Shown in pieces: positions 1 to 5,779 of a DNA stretch of 5,779 nucleotides. Source of the DNA: Deltaproteobacteria bacterium. GTDB taxonomy: Bacteria; Desulfobacterota; Desulfobacteria; Desulfobacterales; ETH-SRB1. A program made the translations under genes and the position numbers. The notes under the pieces are model-generated. The model did not search any database. It was given only the letters and a program-made list of their open reading frames with translations, and was not told the DNA's origin. The stretch spans positions 1-5,779 of the forward strand of contig QMMZ01000159.1 of the NCBI GenBank assembly GCA_003647525.1, written 5' to 3'. Positions within the stretch are counted from its first letter, which is position 1, and each line of letters starts with the position of its first letter.

Positions 1-1368
1 TTAAAAAGAGAAATCGGTTTTTTTTCGGCAACTATTCTGGTGATAGCCAATATGGTAGGCACCGGCATATTTACCACTTCGGGTTTTATTATGGAAGAAC
101 TCGGCAATGCTCAGGCAATGCTTTTGTGCTGGCTTGTCGGTGGCGTTTTTGCCCTGTGTGGAGCGCTTTGTTACGGAGAGCTGGGCGCCATGTTCCCCAG
201 AGCTGGCGGAGAATATGTCTTTTTGAGAGAAAGCTTTGGCAAAGGCATGGGCTTTCTTTCGGGCTGGATATCTTTGATTGTCGGGTTTTCAGCCCCTATT
301 GCAGCAGCATCAATTGCCTTTGCCACATATTTTTTCCGCATCCTGCCGGCTTCGTTCAGCGCAAAATTCACTACTCCTTTCCTGGAAATCGGTATTCTTG
401 TAATATCCCCGATTACCATACTGGCAACAACTGTTATCATTATATTTTCGCTGATTCATTATCACAGCGTTTTTTTAGGCGCCAGAGTGCAAAACAGCCT
501 GACTGTGTTCAAGATAGGTCTTATTATTGTGTTTGTTACGGCAGGTTTCTGCATGGGTCATGGCTCAACAGAAAATTTCTCCAAAGGCCTGGAGATAAGT
601 TTGATTTTCCAGGACAAATTTGCCATCTCACTGATATTTATCACATTTGCCTACAGCGGATGGAATGCTGCCGCTTATCTTGGAGGTGAGATAAAAAATC
701 CTACTAGAAATATTCCGCTTGCTCTTTTTACCGGCACAGCTCTGGTAGTCTGTTTATATCTTCTTTTAAATATCGTCTATATCTATGCACTTTCGCCGGG
801 CGAGATGAGCGGGGTGCTTGAAGTCGGAACAAAATCCGCTGTTTCTCTGTTTGGCGATAATATCAGCAGATATTTCAGCGGAGCTATTGCTCTGGGCATT
901 CTATCGGTTCTAAGCGCTATGATTATGACCGGACCAAGGGTCTATTATGCTATGGCAAGGGACAGTGTTTTTTTTAAGCTTTTCGGCAAGGTCAATGCCC
1001 TTCACCATACGCCTGTATTTGCCATCTTACTGCAAGCGGTTATTGCCATTATCATGGTTATCACCGCATCCTTTGATAAGCTTCTTTTATATATCGGCTT
1101 TACGCTTTCGCTGTGTGCCATGTTGACTGTAGTCGGAATGATGCTCCTCAGGATAACAAAGCCTGATCTAAAGCGTAGTTATAAAACATTCGGATATCCT
1201 GCGACTCCATTGCTTTTTATCCTGGGCAATTTATGGATTATCTATTTTTGCATAAAAAGCAGGCCGATTACCTCGTTGTTTGGATTAGGAACCATAGGAT
1301 TAGGTGTTTTGTTTTACACATATTTTAAGAGAAAAAACAGGATTGCCGGAAAGAATGATTCAGCATAA
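1..1368 (+). CDS. APC-superfamily amino acid permease, 5'-truncated
   Basis: This is an inner-membrane secondary transporter of the amino acid-polyamine-organocation superfamily, probably an amino acid antiporter or proton symporter. The frame is open from base 1, and the first codons (LKREIGFFSA) read as the usual stretch just before TM1, so the true start lies upstream and probably only about 5-20 residues are missing. A GTG at position 40 is an internal valine and not the start. In the 455 residues present, TM1 carries the unwound substrate-binding motif NMVGTGIF (about residues 17-24). A GALCYGELGAMFPRAGGEY segment follows at TM2 and the loop after it. TM6 has the typical FAYSGWNAAAYLGGEIKNP sequence. 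Hydrophobic segments continue to about residue 445, which fits a 12-TM protein, and the tail KRKNRIAGKNDSA is polar. The sequence resembles the LAT/SteT-like branch, but the substrate cannot be assigned. The stop is 42 bp before the next gene on the same strand. A functional link to the downstream receptor and methylase genes is not evident. Confidence 0.9.
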   Translation, partial: LKREIGFFSATILVIANMVGTGIFTTSGFIMEELGNAQAMLLCWLVGGVFALCGALCYGELGAMFPRAGGEYVFLRESFGKGMGFLSGWISLIVGFSAPIAAASIAFATYFFRILPASFSAKFTTPFLEIGILVISPITILATTVIIIFSLIHYHSVFLGARVQNSLTVFKIGLIIVFVTAGFCMGHGSTENFSKGLEISLIFQDKFAISLIFITFAYSGWNAAAYLGGEIKNPTRNIPLALFTGTALVVCLYLLLNIVYIYALSPGEMSGVLEVGTKSAVSLFGDNISRYFSGAIALGILSVLSAMIMTGPRVYYAMARDSVFFKLFGKVNALHHTPVFAILLQAVIAIIMVITASFDKLLLYIGFTLSLCAMLTVVGMMLLRITKPDLKRSYKTFGYPATPLLFILGNLWIIYFCIKSRPITSLFGLGTIGLGVLFYTYFKRKNRIAGKNDSA

Positions 1369-1410
1369 AAGCAGGCAGGTTTTGATCCAAAAAGGGAAAA
1401 GGAATTTATA

Positions 1411-2289
1411 ATGATAGAAATTCGTGGAAGACAAATAGAAACATGGTCAAAGATTTTGGTATTTACGATTTTTTTTACACTGATTTTTTTCCAGATGTGC
1501 GGCGCAAGTCATGCTTTAAATGAAAAAGGGAAACCTGAACTCTACTTAGTGAGCGTTGGGGTCGGCGATCCTGACCTGATCACCCTGCGGGCAATAGATA
1601 CAATAAAGAGATCGGATGTGATTGTATGCCGAGAAAAGACAAAGGAGAGATTTGCAGAATACCTTAAGGGAAAAGAATTTTTAGACATTTCCTTGAGCGG
1701 CTGGCGGACTTACGGAAGAGATTGTTCCAGGATAGAGGATAAAGAGAAAAGGATAACTTGCGAACAAAACAGGCAAAAACGGGCACAACTAATTTCCGGT
1801 ATCCGTTCCGCGATTGCTGCAGGAAAAACTGTTGCAGTATTAGGCAACGGCGATCTTCTCATTTATGGAGGGCCGTATCGCTGGTATCTGGAAGAGTTCG
1901 CAGATCTCAATCCACGGATTATTCCGGGTGTGAGCTGTTTTAATGCGGCAAATGCTGCTTTGCGCAAAGACGTTGCTTCCGGAAAAGAGACCCATGCAGT
2001 AGTTCTCACAACCGTTCGTGAAATAGAAAAATTATCCAAACACCATCCTACTATGGTTATCTTTACCATGCATACGAAATTCAAGGATCTGGTTGAGAAG
2101 CTACAAAACCTTTATCCTCTCCAAACCCCTATCGCGGTTGTTGTTTATGCAGGGTACAAGGAAAAGGAAAGAGTGATAAAAGGAAAATTGAATACAATTC
2201 TGGAGTTGGTCGGACATGAGAAATTTCCTTTTGAACACCTGGTTTATGTAGGGGATTTCCTGGACCAAAAGAGGAAAAAGGAACGTTAA
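1411..2289 (+). CDS. Tetrapyrrole methylase-family protein with N-terminal signal peptide (exported)
   Basis: This 292-residue protein has the fold of the SAM-dependent tetrapyrrole methylases (CobA/CbiF/CbiL/CbiE superfamily), which methylate porphyrinoid or corrin precursors. The start ATG at 1411 follows a purine-rich AAAAGGAA at about 1397-1404. Residues 15-29 form a very hydrophobic core (ILVFTIFFTLIFFQM), followed by a plausible signal peptidase I site after ASHA (residue 35). There is no lipobox. The methylase domain spans about residues 42-285. It has LVSVGVGDPDLITLRA (46-61), matching the family VGxGPGDPxLLT loop; VAVLGNGDLLIYGG (141-154), matching the GDPxxYG region; IIPGVSCFNAANAAL (170-184), matching PGVSS; and the C-terminal pair VVVYAG...ERVIKGKLNTI and LVYVGDFL. 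The domain is therefore complete. Oddities are the export signal, a C-x11-C pair (105 and 117) and GDL in place of GDP. A cytoplasmic precorrin methylase is less likely because of the leader. Catalysis versus simple tetrapyrrole binding is undecided. The gene lies 40 bp upstream of a receptor pseudogene. Confidence 0.87.
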   Translation: MIEIRGRQIETWSKILVFTIFFTLIFFQMCGASHALNEKGKPELYLVSVGVGDPDLITLRAIDTIKRSDVIVCREKTKERFAEYLKGKEFLDISLSGWRTYGRDCSRIEDKEKRITCEQNRQKRAQLISGIRSAIAAGKTVAVLGNGDLLIYGGPYRWYLEEFADLNPRIIPGVSCFNAANAALRKDVASGKETHAVVLTTVREIEKLSKHHPTMVIFTMHTKFKDLVEKLQNLYPLQTPIAVVVYAGYKEKERVIKGKLNTILELVGHEKFPFEHLVYVGDFLDQKRKKER

Positions 2290-2662
2290 CGAAACTTGTT
2301 ACAAGATTTGGTAAGAAAGGAAATTTGTTATGAAAAGGTTTACAATGATGACTATTTTGCTGGCGATAATAATGGTTGGCATTCCCCAACTTTGTATAGC
2401 AGAACAAGAGGTTATGAAGGTAGGGGAGATACAGGTTACTGCTCCCAGAGAAAAAGAAGGTATTGTAGTTGCCCCTTCTACTACCACGATAAATGTCGAT
2501 GAGTACAAAATGCCCGGCATTTCACAGAATGTTGTCGATATTTTAAAGGATCGCGCGATAATAGATTTTCGGGGTGAGACCGATCTGGTGCCGGACGATG
2601 ATACCATCTCCATGAGAGGTTTCAGCGCCAGTCGCTTTGGTACCGCCATAGATGGTTTAACC

Positions 2663-2670
2663 ATCCATCC
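2663..2670 (+). repeat. 4-bp tandem duplication (ATCC x2) causing a frameshift
   Basis: ATCC occurs twice in tandem inside ACCATCCATCCAGAAA. Removing one copy gives ACC ATC CAG AAA ACC, which joins DGLTI directly to QKTGGRKSSHIVDY in a single open frame. The repeat is therefore the inactivating lesion of the receptor gene. With only two copies it looks like a one-off slippage event and not a phase-variable tract. Confidence 0.8.
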
Positions 2671-2784
2671 AGAAAACCGGAGGAAGAAAATCAAGTCATA
2701 TTGTAGACTATGCATTGCTTCCTACATGGTTGATAGAAAAAATTGAAATCATGCCCGGACCTCATTCTGCTTTATACCCTGGTA

Positions 2785-2820
2785 AGAGTATAGGTGGAGT
2801 TCAGAGTATAGGTGGAGTTC
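2785..2820 (+). repeat. Perfect 18-bp in-frame tandem duplication in the receptor plug
   Basis: The unit AGAGTATAGGTGGAGTTC occurs twice without mismatch (2785-2802 and 2803-2820). It turns the expected plug sequence GKSIGGVLNLITK into a form with SIGGV repeated (KSIGGVQSIGGVLNLITK), adding six residues in the conserved GGVxNxITK box of the plug domain. The frame is kept. It lies between the two frameshifts of the pseudogene and is best read as drift in an already inactive gene. Confidence 0.9.
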
Positions 2821-3360
2821 TTAATCTGATCACAAAAACGCCTAAAAAATATCCCACATTAAAGCCGGATGTAAATGTAACGACCAGTTATCAGTCGTAT
2901 AATACCCAAAATCACAATATAAATCTGCAGGGCGGTGTTAATTCATTTATATATGATGTGGGCTATCAAAAGTATCTGACTGATGGTTATCTGAGAAATA
3001 ATGAAGCTGATATTGATACTGTATTCGGAAGAATAGGATACATCCTTCCTTCAGATGGGCATATCACCTTGAGCGCTTCATTCACTGATGCCGATCGTGA
3101 AATACCGGTGAGAATCAAGTTGATGGTTCTATTGATTATGACTCTGATTATCCGGACGTAACGAGCTCATCATTCGATCCGATAGAGCAGCCTACGTGGG
3201 ACAAGGAAGCCACTTCCTATCGTCTGAACTATAAGCACAACCAACACCCATTGGCCTTTGGACGCTCGGGGCTTACAAGAGCACTGAATTGTCATAGAGC
3301 CAAAATGGCGGAAAGTGTTTCGCTTTAAGTTGGTGGCTATATTTGTAAACAATTTATAGA

Positions 3361-3365
3361 AAGGG
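3361..3365 (+). promoter_or_regulatory. Ribosome binding site deciding the receptor start
   Basis: AAGGG, within GAAAGGGA, is the only Shine-Dalgarno-like sequence ahead of the intact receptor. Three in-frame ATG codons follow at 3368, 3374 and 3377. The first leaves only 2 nt of spacing, the second 8 nt and the third 11 nt, so 3374 is the best supported start. Confidence 0.55.
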
Positions 3366-3373
3366 AAATGATT

Positions 3374-5443
3374 ATGATGCAAAAGAGCATGGAAATAAAT
3401 ACAAGATGTTTTCCATTAAATCTGGTTATTATTATGATATTTCTTTTCAGTCTTTTTTTCTTTCAGATATGCGAAGCTGAGGAAGAAATAAAAGCTGCTG
3501 AAAAACGGGTTATTAAACTGGATGAAATCTCGGTTACGGCCACCAGAACAGTCAGGCCGATCATAGATGCTCCTTCAAGTGTGACAGTCATCAACACTGA
3601 GCAGATTGAGGCATCGCCCTTTGAAAGGGTGGAGGACATCCTGAGGACAGAGGTTGGGATAGATAATGTCAGGCATTACGGCTCTCAAACCGGAGGCATA
3701 AAGGGTCCAATAGATATGCGCGGTGTGACCGGTGGCATTACTCAGAGGACTCTCATGCTTATTGATGGGGTTCCCCAAAATGACAATGCCAATAACAGTA
3801 TTGGCTGGATTGCCTGGAGTCAGATCCCCAAAGATGCCATAGAAAGGATTGAGATTGTGCGCGGGCCATCTTCAGCTTTATACGGTTCTGAAGGGTTGGG
3901 AGGAGTCATAAATATCATTACCAAAAAACCGAAAGAAACCAGGGAAGCATCTTTGACTTTCAAGTATGGCGAAAGCGATACCCACTCTGAAGAGGCTTTT
4001 TTCAGCCAAAAGTTCGGGCGGTTCGGTTTTCTCTTAAACGGTCAATATGAAGAGTCAGACGGATTTTACATGGTTGAACCACAACAGGATCATGAAATCG
4101 AAAAATACCGGAGATCAAACAGATTCCTGGCTAAGTTTAACTACGATATTGATGATTTGTCTGATATTTCTTTTGGTTTTTTACGTTACGAGCATAAGAT
4201 GAACAAAGGAAGGGAATTCTTTTACGGTGAAAAGGAAGATTATCGCTATTGGCTTGAATATTCAAGAAGTGGGCAAACATTGGACTGGAAGGCATTGGCG
4301 TATGTAAATGATGATGATAAGACAGCTTATATTGACGAAAAAGACTATACAGCAGTTAACCGTGAAGAACGTTTTCCCGTATTCACTTGGGGAGCAGAGC
4401 TTCAAACAAGCATCAATTTTTCCGAAACAAGCGCATTGACCTTAGGAGCGGCTTATAAGGATGTCCACTTTGAAACAGAATACATTTATCTTACAATAAA
4501 CAGAGAGTATGAGGCAGAAGGAGATCAAAGTTTCATATCTCCGTTCTTGAATTATGAAAAGAAAATTTTTGATGATCGATTGATCTTCAATGTTGGAGGT
4601 CGATACGATTTCATTGAATCTGACAATGGAAAAGAACGGGATACTGGTACAAACAAAGTAAAAGGGTATGATAATGTCTATCCTGAAAAAACGTGGGAGG
4701 AATTTTCACCCAAGTGCGGAGTGGTCTTCCGTCCTGATAAAAATACGGCGATAAGAGCTTCCGTGGGAAAAGGATTCAGGGCGCCCACACTTTTTGAATT
4801 ATACAAGACACATACTCGGCGCGGTAATGTAACCTATGCCAATCCGGATTTGGAGCCTGAAAAAATTGTCTCTTATGAACTTGGGGCTGAGAAAGTATTT
4901 TTTGACACTGTTTGGGCCAGAATAACTTATTATCAATCTTATGCCGAGGAATTGATTGCCGGCAGAACAGTATCTCCAAATAAGTATAAAAGAGATAATC
5001 TTGATGAAGTAAAAATACATGGAGTGGAGGTTGAACTAAAGTGGGCTGCCACTGATTGGTTGTCACTATTTGCCAATTATACTTATAACAGCACACGTAT
5101 TGAGAAAGATCCTGCTGATCCGGAAAATGAAGGCAATCTTATAGACGACTATCCAAAACATAAAGCAAGAGCGGGTGTGATGTATTCGGACCCAAGGTTT
5201 TTGGATGTTAACGTTAATTGCAATTACCGCGGCAAGAGATATCAGGATATTGAAAATACAATTGAGCTTGAAGACTTCATTACCTTTGATTTATCTGTTT
5301 CCAAAAAATTGTTTAATCATGTGGAGCTTTCTTTAAATGTTGAGAACATCTTTGATAAAAAGTATATATTCGCCGAATATGATGATTATGATTCAGTGCC
5401 ACCAGGAAGAGTTGTTATGGGTAAGGTCAAATTCCGGTTTTAA
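3374..5443 (+). CDS. TonB-dependent outer-membrane receptor (intact)
   Basis: This 689-residue protein is an active-transport receptor of the outer membrane, energised by TonB-ExbB-ExbD. Its length is normal for the family. In-frame ATGs lie at 3368, 3374 and 3377; ribosome binding site spacing favours 3374. Residues 1-35 form a signal peptide (core LVIIMIFLFSLFFFQI, likely cut after CEA). The TonB-box/plug entry is RVIKLDEISVTATR (45-58). The plug spans about 60-190, with DAPSSVTVI, IDMRGV, MLIDGVPQND, ERIEIVRGPSSALYG (157-171) and GGVINIITKKP. The rest is a 22-strand-type barrel with GKGFRAPTLFELY (FRAP 468-471), NPDLEPEK (490-497), the late LNVENIFDKKY and a terminal phenylalanine for Bam-mediated assembly. 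A histidine (480) sits between FRAP and NPDL, as in heme receptors, but these motifs are widespread, so the ligand (heme, corrinoid, siderophore) is open. The gene follows a broken receptor and is 12 bp ahead of an exported methylase-like gene, so co-transcription is likely. Confidence 0.94.
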   Translation: MMQKSMEINTRCFPLNLVIIMIFLFSLFFFQICEAEEEIKAAEKRVIKLDEISVTATRTVRPIIDAPSSVTVINTEQIEASPFERVEDILRTEVGIDNVRHYGSQTGGIKGPIDMRGVTGGITQRTLMLIDGVPQNDNANNSIGWIAWSQIPKDAIERIEIVRGPSSALYGSEGLGGVINIITKKPKETREASLTFKYGESDTHSEEAFFSQKFGRFGFLLNGQYEESDGFYMVEPQQDHEIEKYRRSNRFLAKFNYDIDDLSDISFGFLRYEHKMNKGREFFYGEKEDYRYWLEYSRSGQTLDWKALAYVNDDDKTAYIDEKDYTAVNREERFPVFTWGAELQTSINFSETSALTLGAAYKDVHFETEYIYLTINREYEAEGDQSFISPFLNYEKKIFDDRLIFNVGGRYDFIESDNGKERDTGTNKVKGYDNVYPEKTWEEFSPKCGVVFRPDKNTAIRASVGKGFRAPTLFELYKTHTRRGNVTYANPDLEPEKIVSYELGAEKVFFDTVWARITYYQSYAEELIAGRTVSPNKYKRDNLDEVKIHGVEVELKWAATDWLSLFANYTYNSTRIEKDPADPENEGNLIDDYPKHKARAGVMYSDPRFLDVNVNCNYRGKRYQDIENTIELEDFITFDLSVSKKLFNHVELSLNVENIFDKKYIFAEYDDYDSVPPGRVVMGKVKFRF

Positions 5444-5444
5444 G

Positions 5445-5450
5445 AGGAGG
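5445..5450 (+). promoter_or_regulatory. Strong ribosome binding site of the second methylase-like gene
   Basis: A full consensus AGGAGG starts two bases after the receptor stop codon and ends 5 nt before the ATG at 5456. It fixes the start of the last gene and suggests tight co-expression with the receptor. It is the best Shine-Dalgarno sequence in the window. Confidence 0.85.
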
Positions 5451-5455
5451 TAAAA

Positions 5456-5779
5456 ATGGAAAGAAAAATAAGGGCAAGATTAAAGTATCAGATGTCATTG
5501 CCAGTTTTTTTTCTGATTATTTGTTTTATCGTATCTATCAGTTATGCAGGAGAGGAAGGGAGGCTTTATGTAGTGGGAATGGGACCGGCCGGGCCGGATC
5601 TTACAGCGCCAAGAGCCCTTGCTATAATTGAAAAGGCGGATGTCATTCTATGTTCCCCTGGAATGCCTAAAAAGTTTGAGAGATTTGGCAAATCTATAGA
5701 TCCGAAAAAAGTAGCCTTTAATCCCTGGGAAGGAATATATGACGAAAAAGCAAAAAATTTAAAAAAAACAAATTATAAA
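5456..5779 (+). CDS. Second tetrapyrrole methylase-like protein with signal peptide, 3'-truncated by window end
   Basis: Only the first 108 residues are in the window, open to the last base. The start is secure from the AGGAGG 5 nt upstream. The N-terminus is a textbook signal sequence: basic n-region MERKIRARLK, hydrophobic core LPVFFLIICFIVSI (15-28) and a likely cut after SYA (residue 31). Right after it comes RLYVVGMGPAGPDLTAPRAL (36-55), the N-terminal SAM-binding strand and glycine loop of the tetrapyrrole methylases. AIIEKADVILCSPGMPKKF follows, matching the family's usual 'aDVIlyd' second strand. The loop reads GPAGPDLT where many members have GPGDPELLT, closer to some CbiE-type sequences. 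The catalytic and C-terminal halves are not visible, so completeness is unknown. It appears to be a diverged paralogue of the protein at 1411-2289: both are exported and both have a tryptophan-tyrosine segment about 40-50 residues after the loop (GWRTYG there, PWEGIYD here). Confidence 0.8.
   Translation, partial: MERKIRARLKYQMSLPVFFLIICFIVSISYAGEEGRLYVVGMGPAGPDLTAPRALAIIEKADVILCSPGMPKKFERFGKSIDPKKVAFNPWEGIYDEKAKNLKKTNYK

Larger units (their letters stand above)
2330..3328 (+). pseudogene. TonB-dependent outer-membrane receptor, frameshifted and truncated remnant
   Basis: These are the remains of a TonB-dependent receptor. The start ATG at 2330 has AGAAAGGAAA upstream (2314-2323). The first frame gives a signal peptide (MKRFTMMTILLAIIMVG...CIA, cut after about residue 24), a TonB-box-like stretch (VMKVGEIQVTAP) and the first half of the plug, including SMRGFSASRFGTAIDGLTI. 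A 4-bp tandem duplication at 2663-2670 then throws the frame, which would stop at 2746. Homology continues one frame over from about 2667: KTGGRKSSHIVDYALLPTW, then IEKIEIMPGPHSALYPGKS and GGVLNLITKTP. It runs on to about 3109. There a one-base loss returns reading to the original frame (ENQVDGSIDYDSDYPDV...SYRLNYKH), ending in the TAA at 3326-3328. About 330 codons remain where about 650-700 are usual, so most of the beta-barrel is gone. The residues after NYKH (about 3236 on) do not look like receptor. An intact receptor follows, suggesting replacement. Assembly or sequencing error is possible for the frameshifts but would not explain the missing barrel. Confidence 0.86.

Noticed and set aside
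171..440. Minus-strand open frames opposite the permease, and similar ones opposite the receptors and methylase.
   Set aside because: They lie antisense to well-supported genes, show no recognisable motifs and lack convincing ribosome binding sites.
1277..1308. Direct repeat GGATTAGG near the permease 3' end.
   Set aside because: It only reflects two glycine-leucine-glycine turns in the last membrane segment and is too short to mean more.
1485..1518. Lipoprotein lipobox around the cysteine of FFQMC in the first methylase-like protein, or FFQIC in the receptor.
   Set aside because: The residues before the cysteine (F-Q-M and F-Q-I) do not fit the [LVI][ASTVI][GAS]C pattern; signal peptidase I sites follow instead.
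2295..2305. Short inverted repeat CTTGT-T-ACAAG ahead of the receptor pseudogene, as a possible operator.
   Set aside because: It is only 5 bp per arm, matches no regulator site I know and is not repeated before the other genes in the window; chance is a fair explanation.
3299..3309. GCCA-AAA-TGGC hairpin near the end of the receptor remnant as a terminator.
   Set aside because: The stem is 4 bp and no T-run follows, so it would not terminate transcription.
2330..3328. Programmed frameshifting as an explanation for the split receptor.
   Set aside because: There is no slippery heptamer with a downstream structure at the first shift; a 4-bp duplication explains it fully, and the barrel is missing anyway.
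3315..3358. Possible promoter before the intact receptor (TATATT at 3338-3343, or TTGGTG with TTTATA at 17-bp spacing).
   Set aside because: The first lacks a credible -35 element. The second would start transcription at or inside the ribosome binding site. Neither is strong enough to call.

Overview
The window reads entirely on the + strand. It looks like AT-rich DNA (roughly 40% G+C by eye) from a Gram-negative bacterium: two genes encode TonB-dependent outer-membrane receptors, and four successive products begin with Sec-type signal peptides. Codon use and gene content would suit an anaerobic lineage such as Desulfobacterota or Nitrospirota, but that placement is a guess and not shown by the sequence.

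Layout. (1) Positions 1-1368 hold the 5'-truncated end of an APC-superfamily amino acid permease, probably a neighbour and not a functional partner. (2) Positions 1411-2289 hold a full-length tetrapyrrole (corrin/porphyrin) methylase-fold protein with an N-terminal signal peptide, unexpected in a family that normally works on SAM in the cytoplasm. (3) Positions 2330-3328 are the remains of a TonB-dependent receptor gene. It is broken by a 4-bp tandem duplication, carries an 18-bp in-frame tandem duplication in the plug, has a second frameshift that restores the original frame, and lacks most of its beta-barrel. (4) About 3374-5443 is an intact TonB-dependent receptor of 689 residues. (5) From 5456 to the window end is the start of a second tetrapyrrole methylase-like protein, again with a clean signal peptide, behind a strong AGGAGG ribosome binding site.

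The gaps between genes are about 12-45 bp with no convincing internal terminator, so genes 2-5 look like one transcription unit (the permease may belong to it). The striking point is the order exported methylase - receptor (broken) - receptor - exported methylase. Inference: the cluster may handle a tetrapyrrole or a metal-tetrapyrrole (heme, corrinoid or a breakdown product) at the cell envelope. The receptor would import it across the outer membrane, and the methylase-fold proteins would bind or alter it in the periplasm. The intact receptor has a histidine between FRAP and NPDL motifs, the arrangement described for heme receptors, which weakly supports this. Substrate, catalytic competence and true location cannot be settled from the sequence alone.

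No RNA genes, CRISPR arrays, insertion sequences or attachment sites were recognised.
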